This document shows positions 48,149 to 57,619 of a stretch of DNA of 64,000 nt, in pieces. Made by a program: the position numbers and the translations under genes. The notes beneath the pieces were generated by a model. The model ran no database searches, had not been told where the DNA came from, and saw only the letters and a program-made list of their open reading frames with translations. Source of the stretch: JASFHF01 sp050123335 (lineage in GTDB: Bacteria; Pseudomonadota; Gammaproteobacteria; UBA12402); contig JASFHH010000005.1 in the NCBI GenBank assembly GCA_050123335.1, positions 5,766 through 69,765 on the forward strand, read 5' to 3'. Position 1 is the first letter of the stretch; the number at the start of each line of letters is the position of its first letter.

Positions 48149-48901
48149 CTAGGTCAAACGATATTGCGATAAAAATTTGTAATAATGTTTATTGTTCTCA
48201 TATAATTCCAGCAGTGTTTGGGAGTTGTATAACATGTCAAATGATGTAGATTCTGTTTTCTTAAATCCAGAGCTTTCTCCAACTTCTTGAAAAGCTATTT
48301 TGAATATTTCCCATCGTGAGTCAAAGCATGGCTTCCATTGTAAAGCCGTAGATAAATATGGGATATCTACTGCTTTACAATATGCTCTAATTATTTTTTC
48401 AGGGTTATTAACTAAGTCGTCTGCATCAATAACAACAGGAATTGTACCAGTTTTTTCTTGAACGGCTCTAAATATTTGATATTGTTCTCGAATACCAATA
48501 CATAAAGAGTTAAAGTTTAATTTTTTACTTAACTTGGCTAACGATATAATTGTTTTTTTGAGATCTCGGATGATAAATGTATTTGTTATTTTCTTAATAA
48601 AATCTGTATCTTGAATAAACTCATTCGAAACAAAAAATGACAGCTCTTTAAAAAAAGTGTTTTTTGATTTAGAACTATTTATTAATAAATTTTTTATTTG
48701 ATTATATGATGCTGGATTATCGAGTTGCTCAATAATACGAGGAGGGCTTAAATTAAACTGTTGCTGTCCTTTATGTTTTTTGGAATAATAATAAGCAAAT
48801 GGTTCATGAAAAATTTCAAAATCACCGCGTTCAATCATCATACGTTCAAATGCGGTAGAGAGACTACGAGAATATCCCCATAAACCAATTAACTTTTCCA
48901 T
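48149..48901 (-). CDS. Sulfotransferase-like P-loop protein
   Basis: 250 aa. The N-terminal LIGLWGYSRSLSTAFERMMIERGDFEIFHEPFAYYY has the PAPS-binding 5'-phosphosulfate loop (S-R-S-L-S-T) and the H-E-P motif of the sulfotransferase-4/'branched-chain aminotransferase-like' family. The 3'-phosphate-binding region is NTFIIRDLKKTIISLAKL (IIRDP-like). The C-terminal segment VVIDADDLVNNPEKIIRAYCKAVDIPY is also typical. Acceptor unknown. GAGGAACAT precedes the ATG. Independent minus-strand gene. Confidence 0.82.
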   Translation of the reverse strand: MEKLIGLWGYSRSLSTAFERMMIERGDFEIFHEPFAYYYSKKHKGQQQFNLSPPRIIEQLDNPASYNQIKNLLINSSKSKNTFFKELSFFVSNEFIQDTDFIKKITNTFIIRDLKKTIISLAKLSKKLNFNSLCIGIREQYQIFRAVQEKTGTIPVVIDADDLVNNPEKIIRAYCKAVDIPYLSTALQWKPCFDSRWEIFKIAFQEVGESSGFKKTESTSFDMLYNSQTLLELYENNKHYYKFLSQYRLT

Positions 48902-49103
48902 ATATGTTCCTCACTATTAGCTATGTATACTAGCAGACAAGGCAAAAATTGTTTAATAACTGCGCATTGTTCAAAATAACTACAAAAATCAATGCTTGAA
49001 TAAACCTTGAAAGTAATTATTGTGACAATAATTTTATTATTGAAAAATTATAGCAAGTTCAGTTGAATATTTAAATAAACAAAAATATAAGTTCAGAATT
49101 TTG

Positions 49104-49487
49104 TTAACCTAAATTCAAGTTTAAAAACGTATTTCTGTATAAAATGTTTATATGAAAGGCGTGTGTAATTTTGGTGTAATTGTACAGTTTGTTTATTTTC
49201 ACCAAAACCTTGAACATCTTTGCTGTATCAGTTGTGCGTGCTTTTCCATTTGGCGTTTCCATTTTCAAGTGCCCGATATTATCGGACACTTGAGTAAATC
49301 CTTGTTTTATAAGTTTATTTTTTAAATCAGACCAATATTTTCTTGGTCTGGTTGAACCAGTTAATGCTTCAATGATATCGATAACAGAAAACCACCATTC
49401 GCCATTATGGATGGTTTTGCGGATTTCTTTGCCTTTAAAGACAGCAATTTTGGTTGATGTCTCTATAGCTGTGTTATTTTTGTTCAT
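49104..49487 (-). pseudogene. BRO-N domain protein, truncated
   Basis: Residues 1-100 (IAVFKGKEIRKTIHNGEWWFSVIDIIEALTGSTRPRKYWSDLKNKL..FTQVSDNIGHLKMETPNGKARTTDTA) follow the phage antirepressor-like BRO-N family, which normally continues to 250-280 aa with a RTRELYKAKGY segment. Here the sequence diverges after TDTAKMFKV and stops at 127 aa. Such genes are frequent in mobile regions of Legionellales. Confidence 0.75.
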
Positions 49488-49710
49488 AATTTGTTTTCCC
49501 TTTTAAGTTTGGATGATTTTTCTTAGCCTCCAAAATTTCTTTTTTAGCCTTTATTAATCGTTCGTCATTGTTCTGGAAATTAAGAGCTGATGCGGTGGGA
49601 TTTAGATTATAGTATTATGATTAGATTAACTTTTAGTGAGGAGAAGTCAATTAAAAAATTAATTTTGCTGTAATGAAATTGGGTTTGCATTAATGGACCT
49701 GTAATTATTA

Positions 49711-49859
49711 TTAACATCTTCTTTTAACAATTTCAAGAGCTAACATAGTACCACCTGAAATTAACAAGCCGGTACTTACGTTTAATAAAAATTCTATTTG
49801 GGGGTTATATTCTGCAACAACATTATCTATATTTAAAATGCAAATATTTTATTTACCAT
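49711..49859 (-). pseudogene. Short membrane-helix ORF remnant under a PmrA-type box
   Basis: On the minus strand the ATG at 49859 gives MVNKIFAF then stop. One frame over, ILNIDNVVAEYNPQIEFLLNVSTGLLISGGTMLALEIVKRRC runs to 49711 with one hydrophobic helix. Probably a frameshifted small gene. No family recognised. A PmrA-type promoter lies just upstream (49879-49911). Confidence 0.4.
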
Positions 49860-49878
49860 TTTATTGTAATCAACTTTT

Positions 49879-49911
49879 ATTCTAGACCATCAACCTTAAC
49901 AGAGTCTTAAG
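49879..49911 (-). promoter_or_regulatory. PmrA-type box with -10 (minus strand)
   Basis: CTTAAGACT-CT-GTTAAGGTT (49892-49911), 7 nt, TAGAAT (49879-49884). Same geometry as the other boxes. 50 bp from the IS left end. Confidence 0.6.
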
Positions 49912-49960
49912 GAATTTCTCATTTCAAATAAGCGTTTGATTATATTGATAAACTTTTTTA

Positions 49961-51196
49961 CTTTGTAGGGGACAATTTTGTATGAATAAAGAAATAACTC
50001 GCTGATTTTACGGGAAAATGTATAATCTCATTTTTGAATATTTGAAGTTTAAAAGGAGGTTATATGAATCCCACCAGCGAGTTAGTGAAGATTTTAAGTA
50101 AAAATCTCGATTGGCACAAGTCTAGATTGAATTGTTTTGTAAAAATGTTGCTATCGTTGTTCGTTGTAAGAACAGTTAATCTGCGAGAATTAGCGGTAGC
50201 ATTCGATAGTAATGCGCAACTTGGTTCGCGATATAAAAGGATAAAAAGGTTTTTTGCGCAATTCAAAATTAAGCAAGAAGTTTTAGCCAAATTAATTTTC
50301 GAATTATTTTTTTTTAAAATCAGATAAAATTTATTTAACAGTGGATCGCACAAACTGGTGGTGGGGTAAATCCAGCATTAATATTTTAACTTTAGGAATT
50401 GCGCATGAAGGAATTTCGATTCCATTATTTTGGAATTTACTTAAGGGCACCAGTTCGACAGGCGATGATCAGTTTGAAATTGTAAAAAGATTTGTAAAAG
50501 TGTTTGGTAAAGATTGTATTGCTGGCGTTTTGGCAGACCGAGAATTTGCGAATAAATATTTTTTTAGGAATTTGGTTAAAGCCAAAATACCCTTTTATAT
50601 AAGGGTTAAAGAAGGATCGAAAGCAAATATATTTTATGAAAAAACATTTAAGGTTAAGAAATTATTTAACCAGCTAAAACAGAAATCTCAGATGTCATAT
50701 ATTCAGCCAGTTACAATTCATGGACAAAAATTATTTGTAGCGGCAGGAAGATCTGAGTCAGGTGAATTATTACTTGTGGCAACGAATCAATACAAAGCAA
50801 AAAATGCGGTATCAATATATTTACGCAGATGGGAAATTGAGGTTTTATTTCAAAGTTTAAAAAGCAGAGGATTTAATTTTGAAGATACACATATTACCAA
50901 GCGTGAAAGAATTGAGACTTTGATGTCCTTACTTGTTGTTGGTTTTAGTTGGGCGCATAAAATTGGTGAATGGCGTGATACTAAAAAACCTGTTGTTTTT
51001 AATAAATATCGTGATGGCAGAAGACCGCAATATAGTTTCTTTCGTTATGGATTAGATTTTATTCGTGATGTGATTTTACATGTAGCCAGACTTAAAAAAC
51101 AGTTTCGGCGGTGTTTGAAGTTGCTTTTTTTTCCTCCGAAACCACTCAAAACTTCAATCCAGGAAACAATATCATGATCTTTTGTTCCCTACAGAG
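49961..51196 (+). mobile_element. IS4-type insertion sequence with 9-bp target duplication
   Basis: 1236 bp. Left end CTTTGTAGGGGACAATTTTG; right end, complemented, CTCTGTAGGGAACAAAAGAT; 12 of the first 14 bases match apart from two mismatches. Flanked by a perfect 9-bp direct repeat ACTTTTTTA (49952-49960 and 51197-51205). Contains one transposase gene split by a frameshift at a T9 run. Intact duplication indicates a recent insertion. It landed 24 bp upstream of the PmrA-type box of the ankyrin gene. Confidence 0.92.
50064..51174 (+). CDS. IS4-type DDE transposase, two frames joined at a T9 run
   Basis: Frame 1 (50064-50327) encodes 87 aa (NPTSELVKILSKNLDWHKSR...) and ends just after nine T (50307-50315). 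Dropping one base there continues as LKSDKIYLTVDRTNWWWG... to the stop near 51177. Catalytic residues: D in LTVDRTNW, D in VLADREF, and E in RRWEIEVLFQSLK, with the Y-x2-R-W-x-I-E pattern of IS4. AGGAGG precedes the ATG. T9 runs are known sites of RNA-polymerase slippage, so full-length transposase could still be made; otherwise the element is dead. Confidence 0.88.
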
Positions 51197-51220
51197 ACTT
51201 TTTTAAGTTTTTTTGTTTTT

Positions 51221-51253
51221 GTTAATAAAACCTTAAGAATTAGTTGGTATTAT
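51221..51253 (+). promoter_or_regulatory. PmrA-type box with -10 for the ankyrin gene
   Basis: GTTAATAAA-AC-CTTAAGAAT (51221-51240), 7 nt, TATTAT (51248-51253). The predicted transcript starts near 51260, which rules out the ORF start at 51244. Confidence 0.62.
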
Positions 51254-51327
51254 CAACGCAAGAAACCAATAGCAGTTTGTTTATCATAATTGCTATTTTA
51301 AAAACTATAATTAACAGGAACTTTAAA

Positions 51328-54300
51328 ATGAAAATGCATAAAATTTTAAGAAAGCTAATCGAAGATTATTTCATTCATCATTCATTAAATATATCAAATG
51401 TAAACACAATTAGAAAATCGTTAATCACAGCATTGTCGAAACACATTAAAACATTAAAATTTTACGATGCTCCGGCATTTAAATTTTCAGATCCAAAAAA
51501 ACCAAACTTAAAAGAATTTACAGATGAATTAAATAAGCTAATAGGAAATTTTCTTGTGTCTCAGAATGAGCTTTCTACCATTATAAATAAAATAGAAAAT
51601 GAAACTAAAACAAAGAAAATTTCAAGTGATGATGATTTGGTTAATTTTTTGGAGGACCTTCACAAAAATCACCAAAAATACTTAGATAGATTATCCCCTC
51701 AAATACTTGAAATAATTACGTCTAAAAGACCTAATTATGATCTTAATCTTTTATTCAGGCAAAAAATCAAGCTAACCACTAAATATTTTTTATTTATGGC
51801 CCTAAAAAGCAGGAAAAATTTTATCGCGTGGGTATATGAAAATCAAAAAGTGACGTTTGATCTTGGGATGATGTTACAAAACAAAGGTTTTCCTTGTCTT
51901 GCAAAGAAAATTTATCAAGAACTTCTTTCGTTGAATGAGCAAGAAATTAAGATGTCCTTCTTATCCAAATCACAAAAGCCCCAGTTAGCACCAATGTTTA
52001 TTTATCTTGATTTCAATAAATTAATAGAAAAACTGGATCATAATGCATGTAAAGCCACAGCTTTTTTTATCGAACAAATGGCTGAATCAATTTTGTTCAA
52101 TAAATCTATCGACGCATGGATCCATTTTCATCAAAGGTCTTCTGAAGAAGAACCTTTTTCTAACATCTATACACCTATCGAAAATCGAAACAACTATAAT
52201 TTAGTTTCTAAACAATTGCGAAATCTCTACACAATTATATCGCCAATATATAATGGTAATCGTACGTTTTATGATATATGGAATAATAACCTGGTAATAA
52301 AAAACTGTTTTGATTTATCTAATCGTCTGGCAAAAAGGATAATCGAAAAACTAATACTTTCACTTTATGATAAATACCAAATAGTTCGTATAAAACGAGG
52401 TGAAATTAATGGCAGAATAGCCAAGATGATACAAAATCTTTATTTTTTAACTAATTCAAAAAGTGACAATTTAATTGCTAGAATAAAAAATTACAGTCGT
52501 AATCAAATAATTGATCAAGCAATGAAAGAAAAAGATTTATTTGTGGGCAAAGATGAAAAATGCCTATATTCGGAAGTTAAAACAGAAATTACATATTTAC
52601 TTAGAGATCTGGCTTTTCTGCTTAAAATTATATATAGAACGCCTACTAAATTAGATCCTTGCACAAAAGTATTGGATGATTCGGAAATTAATAATTATAT
52701 ATTAGCAATAGAAGCAATTATTAAAGGCGATCTTAATGCGTTAAAAGAAGTTTTTAATATTAAATTTTTAACATGTTATATTACTCCTGAAATTGCACAA
52801 AAGAAAAAGAAATTAAATATTCCTTTTTTGGGCGCAGAAGGATGGACATTATTGCATTGTGCTTTTGATAATGCATTTATCGGGAAAAAGAAAAAAGCAT
52901 ACGTTAAAATTTTAGAATTTTTATATGAAAAAATTGAAACATATGAATTAAATTTTATTTTTGATGCGTTTTCCACAAGGTTAGATTTTTCTAACATTAA
53001 GGAAAAAAAACCACTGTCAAAATATTTGCAGTCATATTATTTCTATAACTTTCCTGAATATTCTCGTAGGCGTATTAATACAAAATTATTGTCATCATCC
53101 GATGCGCAGAAGTTGTATAAAAAAATAACACCACTTTACTGCCTATCTGATAAATGGAGTGATGCATATAATAAACTCATATCAAAATACCATCTTGGAT
53201 CATTATTAATAGAAAAACGTGAATATAAACAAGCTCGTGATAATTTTAAATTTATTATAGACGTTTATGAAAAAAATAATCAAAAAAATCAAAGAGCGAA
53301 GTATAACGATAAATATTTAAACCTTGTCGCAAAATCATACTATTTTTTGGGAATATGTAATTTTAGATTAAACAAACCATCAATGACTGATGATATGATC
53401 AATAAACTTGACAACGCGAGTCGTTATATAAAAAGCACAACAATTATGTTTCGTCGTGCTATGCAAGTTGCAAAGAAAATCAAATCTAAAACAAACGATA
53501 CTTATAGGTTTTTAAGTAGCTGTTATTGTACTTTAAGCGCTTACTATAGACAAAAGGCTCAAAATGGTAGTGCTGTTAAATCTCTATGTTTAGCAAGAAA
53601 ACTATTAGAAGAAGCCTTATCAACAGAACAAAATCGCACATTAAGAAGCCTTGATTTTTGGCAACTGCGGTCGATAGCAAATGAACAGTATCAAATATTG
53701 TACAATTCATCCGTCAAAGAAGGTATGTCAGAGTTACAAGTCCTTGTAGTGAGCTTAATGGATATTGAAATGTCAGCTATTACACCAAAAAAAATGTTTT
53801 CCGATGTTATTTATGATGTTAATAAAAACGAACGTATAGAAATTATGGAAAATATTTTACTCTGGTCAGAATTTAATAAAAGTCTCCTTGTGCGCAGATT
53901 TGGCACAGGAAAAAATTATAATGTATTAATTAATAAATTAGGAAATATCTGGGAAAAGCTCGCATTTGAAAGGGTATATGAAAAAGTAATTAATCTCAAT
54001 CAAAAAGTAAAAGATAAATTACCGCTGCAAATTGCGATGGAAGCAAATAATGCAAAAGCAGTTACACTATTATTAAAGTATGGAGCAGATATTAATAAAT
54101 TGAAAGACTTTGATCCAATACAATGGGCAATTGATAATAATCATCATAAAATAGTTACTTTATTTGTGTTAAAAGGATTTAAGATCGATTATGAATTTAA
54201 AACGGATTATTATGATGATAGCTCTCCAAGAAATCTGCTTGATTATGCTATTCAGCAAAATAATAGTGAGCTGATTAATATTTTATTAAGTAAACAACAT

Positions 54301-55329
54301 AAAGTAGACAGGATAAACATAAAAAATCTATTTCGCCGCTATAATAAGGACAATGAAAAAATACTCTATAAATTATTGAAGAAACATCACCATGATATCT
54401 TTAAAGAAATTTTCGTTAGTCTATCAATGTTATGTCTTTTAAGTAATCAAAACAGTACCGGATACAAAGAAAAATACCATGCCATTGAGAAATTCGCGCG
54501 CTATTTGATTAATAATCTAAAAAAATGGGACATAAATATTAATATGCAATTAGATGCAGATGATGCTCAAAATAGTGCATTGCACTTAATGGTACAGTGT
54601 GGAAATAAAGTTATGATTAAAGAATTAATGTTAAAAGGAGCAAATATAAAATTAAAAAATTATTATGACCAAATTCCTGTGGAATTAGCCATGAAAAACA
54701 ATATAAGAAATATGTTGTGTGATGAATATTCGCTTTACTTAAAAATTGAAAAGCTTTGTCAAGCCAAAGATGAAAAAATTAGCGATGAAATAAAAGCACT
54801 TGTAAAAAAAGTGAATATTAATAAGCCTTTTGGTAAAAGATTTAATACCGTTTTGCATCTTACTGCTACATCTGGAAAAGTGCGTTACTACAAATATCTT
54901 TTACTGCATGGAGCAGATATTACATATCTGAAAAAAGATGGCAAATGGGGCGCAAAAAAATATCCTGAATTAGCAAACATAATGACTATTAGAAAAAACA
55001 TAATTACAGCGTTTAAATATACGAATGCATTTTGTAAGCAATTTGTTGAAAAAAAAGTAGATTTGGATTTAAATAAAATCTTAAAGGGAAAAATCCAAAT
55101 GATACCTATAAATTCTTTATTTAAGGGGCAAGGTTTACTTCACATTGCAGTAAAGAGCAACTGGAAGGAATTGGTTAAATTGTTAATGGATCTTAACGCT
55201 GATCCGCAAATCAAAAATAAAGATGGGAAAACCTCTCTTGATATTTGTAAGAATAACGAAATAAAAATTTTGCTTGAAAACAAAACTAGCAGGGAGTTAC
55301 CTCAGAATAACATCAAATTAAAAATGTAA
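51328..55329 (+). CDS. 1333-aa TPR and ankyrin repeat protein, candidate secreted effector
   Basis: Start at the ATG at 51328 behind CAGGAAC. The N-terminal about 500 residues are helical without known motif. An isolated ankyrin-like segment near 504 (AEGWTLLHCAFDNAF) is followed by a TPR-like region at about 611-771 (YHLGSLLIEKREYKQARDNFKFI..., AKSYYFLGICNFRL...). Ankyrin repeats follow at about 894-1010 (LPLQIAMEANNAKAVTLLLKYGADIN...), 1081-1130, 1173-1205 and 1267-1310 (LLHIAVKSNWKELVKLLMDLNADPQIKNKDG). No signal peptide. Ankyrin effectors of this size are typical of Dot/Icm bacteria. The PmrA-type promoter supports this; secretion is unproven. Confidence 0.85.
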   Translation: MKMHKILRKLIEDYFIHHSLNISNVNTIRKSLITALSKHIKTLKFYDAPAFKFSDPKKPNLKEFTDELNKLIGNFLVSQNELSTIINKIENETKTKKISSDDDLVNFLEDLHKNHQKYLDRLSPQILEIITSKRPNYDLNLLFRQKIKLTTKYFLFMALKSRKNFIAWVYENQKVTFDLGMMLQNKGFPCLAKKIYQELLSLNEQEIKMSFLSKSQKPQLAPMFIYLDFNKLIEKLDHNACKATAFFIEQMAESILFNKSIDAWIHFHQRSSEEEPFSNIYTPIENRNNYNLVSKQLRNLYTIISPIYNGNRTFYDIWNNNLVIKNCFDLSNRLAKRIIEKLILSLYDKYQIVRIKRGEINGRIAKMIQNLYFLTNSKSDNLIARIKNYSRNQIIDQAMKEKDLFVGKDEKCLYSEVKTEITYLLRDLAFLLKIIYRTPTKLDPCTKVLDDSEINNYILAIEAIIKGDLNALKEVFNIKFLTCYITPEIAQKKKKLNIPFLGAEGWTLLHCAFDNAFIGKKKKAYVKILEFLYEKIETYELNFIFDAFSTRLDFSNIKEKKPLSKYLQSYYFYNFPEYSRRRINTKLLSSSDAQKLYKKITPLYCLSDKWSDAYNKLISKYHLGSLLIEKREYKQARDNFKFIIDVYEKNNQKNQRAKYNDKYLNLVAKSYYFLGICNFRLNKPSMTDDMINKLDNASRYIKSTTIMFRRAMQVAKKIKSKTNDTYRFLSSCYCTLSAYYRQKAQNGSAVKSLCLARKLLEEALSTEQNRTLRSLDFWQLRSIANEQYQILYNSSVKEGMSELQVLVVSLMDIEMSAITPKKMFSDVIYDVNKNERIEIMENILLWSEFNKSLLVRRFGTGKNYNVLINKLGNIWEKLAFERVYEKVINLNQKVKDKLPLQIAMEANNAKAVTLLLKYGADINKLKDFDPIQWAIDNNHHKIVTLFVLKGFKIDYEFKTDYYDDSSPRNLLDYAIQQNNSELINILLSKQHKVDRINIKNLFRRYNKDNEKILYKLLKKHHHDIFKEIFVSLSMLCLLSNQNSTGYKEKYHAIEKFARYLINNLKKWDININMQLDADDAQNSALHLMVQCGNKVMIKELMLKGANIKLKNYYDQIPVELAMKNNIRNMLCDEYSLYLKIEKLCQAKDEKISDEIKALVKKVNINKPFGKRFNTVLHLTATSGKVRYYKYLLLHGADITYLKKDGKWGAKKYPELANIMTIRKNIITAFKYTNAFCKQFVEKKVDLDLNKILKGKIQMIPINSLFKGQGLLHIAVKSNWKELVKLLMDLNADPQIKNKDGKTSLDICKNNEIKILLENKTSRELPQNNIKLKM

Positions 55330-55408
55330 ATATGGGGGTCAAGTCTTGAATTTTGGAATTTGACTTAAATTAAGTCAAATTCCAAAATTCAAGACTTGAC
55401 CCCCATAT
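55330..55408. repeat. 79-bp perfect palindrome between the convergent ankyrin and thiD genes
   Basis: 39-nt arms (outer end ATATGGGGGTCAAGTCTTG, inner end TTTGACTTAA) around one central A, with no mismatch. It begins directly after the ankyrin stop codon and includes the last codons and the stop of thiD. A very strong bidirectional hairpin that could terminate both transcripts. The GGGGTCAAGTCTTGAA ends recall transposase-mobilised REP/MITE sequences. Confidence 0.92.
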
Positions 55409-56201
55409 GACAAACTGGTCCGCAGCCATGTCCAATTTGATATGCGGCGCCGGCTTTGATGGCAGTAGTTATGTAGTTTTTGGCATTTTTTACTGCATCG
55501 GTTAAATTATCTTCTTTAGCTAAATAAGCTGCAATTGCAGCAGATAAAGTACATCCGGTGCCATGAGTGTTTTTGGTTTTAATTTTTTCGGTTTTGAGCC
55601 ACAGAATTTTATTTTCATTAGCTAAATATAAGCAATCTGAGCTATCATCTTCTTTTAGGTGCCCGCCTTTAATTAAAATAGCAGATGATCCATATTTGCA
55701 AAGTTCTTTTGCTGCACATTCTATTTGTTGGCATGAAGTAATTTGTTTTTGTAATATAACTTCAGCTTCATGTAAGTTTGGTGTGATGATAGTTGCGAGT
55801 GGAAATAGCTTATCTTTTAATATGTTAATTGCATTTTCTTCTAACAAAAGATCTCCGCTGGTTGCGACCATAACTGGATCAAGTACAATGGGAATATTGT
55901 TTAAATTTTGTAAAGTTTTTGCGACCGCTTGGATAATTTCGATGTTAAATAACATCCCAATTTTTATCGCATCAACCCCGATATCTGAGATTACTGCTTC
56001 GATTTGTTGTTGTACAAATTCAGCAGTGGCTGGATAAATTGCCTTCACTGCTTGTGTGTTTTGTGCGGTTAAACAGGTGATTGCTGACATACCATAGCAG
56101 CCTAATGCAGCAAAAGTTTTTAAATCGGCTTGAATGCCAGCGCCACCCCCGCTGTCTGATCCGGCGATAGTTAAAGTTCGAATGTATTTTTTGGGTTGCA
56201 T
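55389..56201 (-). CDS. thiD: Hydroxymethylpyrimidine/phosphomethylpyrimidine kinase
   Basis: 270 aa from the ATG at 56201; the frame extends 26 codons upstream into thiE but family similarity begins at RTLTIAGSDSGGGAGIQADLKTF. Phosphorylates HMP and HMP-P in thiamine synthesis or salvage. Motifs present: CYGMSAITCLTAQNTQ, DAIKIGMLFN, VLDPVMVATSGD and the anion-hole TKNTHGTGCTLSAAIAAYL. The last six residues (HMGVKS) and the TGA stop are supplied by the 79-bp palindrome. Last gene of the thiM-thiE-thiD operon. Confidence 0.95.
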   Translation of the reverse strand: MQPKKYIRTLTIAGSDSGGGAGIQADLKTFAALGCYGMSAITCLTAQNTQAVKAIYPATAEFVQQQIEAVISDIGVDAIKIGMLFNIEIIQAVAKTLQNLNNIPIVLDPVMVATSGDLLLEENAINILKDKLFPLATIITPNLHEAEVILQKQITSCQQIECAAKELCKYGSSAILIKGGHLKEDDSSDCLYLANENKILWLKTEKIKTKNTHGTGCTLSAAIAAYLAKEDNLTDAVKNAKNYITTAIKAGAAYQIGHGCGPVCHMGVKS

Positions 56202-56208
56202 ATAAAAG

Positions 56209-56838
56209 CTATAATAATTTTTCACTAAATAATGCACAAACTTCCGCTGGATTTTCTGCACTACAAATTGCCGAAACAATTGCAGCTCCTTGTACGCCAG
56301 TTTGCATTACATCATTTATGTTATGCAAATCAATTCCGCCGATTGCAAAAGTTGGAATGTTTACTGTTTGGCAAATTCCTTTTAGACCCGTGATGCCTAA
56401 TGGTTGGGCAGCGTCTTTTTTAGTATTAGTCGAAAAAACCGGACCGACTCCAATATAATCTAAGTCATGATATTGTTTAAGCGCGTCAATTTGTTTAGCA
56501 TTTTCAATACTTAAGCCGATAATTTTATTTGGTCCTAAAAATTTGCGCGCCGTTTTATACGCAGCATCATGTTGACCAACATGTACACCATCAGCATCCA
56601 ATATTTTAGCAGCTTCGATATCATCATTAATAATTAATGGAACATTATGGATTTTTAAAAATGGCTGAATGGTATTACCAATTTGTACAATTTTTTCAGT
56701 TGAAGCATTTTTTTCTCTGAGTTGAATAACATCAACACCATTATTGACGGCCATGGCGACGATATCAAATAAGGAATGATGCGTACAATTTTCGCTGCCA
56801 ATTATCAAATAAAATTTTATATTAGGATTTAATTTCAA
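56209..56838 (-). CDS. thiE: Thiamine-phosphate synthase
   Basis: 209 aa TIM-barrel enzyme coupling HMP-PP with thiazole phosphate to TMP. DVIQLREKNAST (substrate Arg/Glu), INDDIEAAKILDADGVHVGQHD, GLSIENAKQ, YIGVGPVFSTNTKKDA and the phosphate-binding FAIGGIDLHNI are all present. The start overlaps the thiM 3' end by 17 nt. Middle gene of the operon under a TPP riboswitch. Confidence 0.95.
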   Translation of the reverse strand: MKLNPNIKFYLIIGSENCTHHSLFDIVAMAVNNGVDVIQLREKNASTEKIVQIGNTIQPFLKIHNVPLIINDDIEAAKILDADGVHVGQHDAAYKTARKFLGPNKIIGLSIENAKQIDALKQYHDLDYIGVGPVFSTNTKKDAAQPLGITGLKGICQTVNIPTFAIGGIDLHNINDVMQTGVQGAAIVSAICSAENPAEVCALFSEKLL

Positions 56839-57619
56839 TTTTCACCTCCTTGCTGATATTTTCTTGGTTTAGTAAATACAGTTGATCAATAAAGTTTGTG
56901 CGAAAACTTCCAGGTCCGCAGCTTTTAGCAGCTGCAAGTTCGCCGGAAATTCCCATGGTTGCCATAGCATTTATGGAAGCCGCAAAATAATCTGAATTTA
57001 TCGCACAAAATGCACCAACAATTGCCGAAGCAGTACATCCCATGCCGGTAACACTAGTCATCATTGCATGTCCATTTTTAATTTGCGCAGAATTATTTTT
57101 GGTTTGTACCACATCAATTTCACCGCTAATTACAACTACACAATTATATTTATCAACTAAAAATTGACTGGCGTCGTATGCAGCTTCGGTTCCATATTGA
57201 CTATCAACTCCTTTGCTTTTGATGTTGAGTTGGGCTAACGCCATAATTTCGGCAGCATTACCGCGTAGTACCGCAATTTGATTTTCTTTTAAAAAGTTCA
57301 GTATAGTGTCAGTACGAAACTTAGTAGCGCCAGCTCCAACTGGATCTAAAATTATTGGGATATTTTGTTTATTTGCAGCTTTAATTGCTTGATGCATGCT
57401 GTTGACCCAATTGCGGTCCAAAGTTCCAATATTAATTACTACGCTTGACGCTAATGGAATGATGTCATGAATTTCTTCTAAAGCATGTGCCATAATTGGA
57501 GAAGCTGAAATCGCTAATAATGCATTGGCGGTTAAATCCATTACAACATAATTAGTGATGTTATGCACAATGGGACGCTTTTCTTTGATTAAAGACAAAT
57601 CAGCAAACAAATTTGACAT
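56822..57619 (-). CDS. thiM: Hydroxyethylthiazole kinase
   Basis: 265 aa ribokinase-like enzyme that phosphorylates the thiazole alcohol (THZ), a salvage reaction. KRPIVHNITNYVVMDLTANALLAISASPIM is the family N-terminus; NIGTLDRNWV, ILDPVGAGATKFRTDT, VLRGNAAEI and MTSVTGMGCTASAIVGAF (anion hole with catalytic Cys/Asp region) follow. First gene of thiM-E-D; no de novo thiazole or HMP genes are adjacent, so the operon serves salvage and joins thiL at 28 kb. Confidence 0.95.
   Translation of the reverse strand: MSNLFADLSLIKEKRPIVHNITNYVVMDLTANALLAISASPIMAHALEEIHDIIPLASSVVINIGTLDRNWVNSMHQAIKAANKQNIPIILDPVGAGATKFRTDTILNFLKENQIAVLRGNAAEIMALAQLNIKSKGVDSQYGTEAAYDASQFLVDKYNCVVVISGEIDVVQTKNNSAQIKNGHAMMTSVTGMGCTASAIVGAFCAINSDYFAASINAMATMGISGELAAAKSCGPGSFRTNFIDQLYLLNQENISKEVKIEIKS

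Noticed and set aside
51244..51327. Extended N-terminus of the ankyrin protein (start at 51244)
   Set aside because: It overlaps the -10 of the predicted promoter and precedes the expected transcription start; the ATG at 51328 has a ribosome-binding site.
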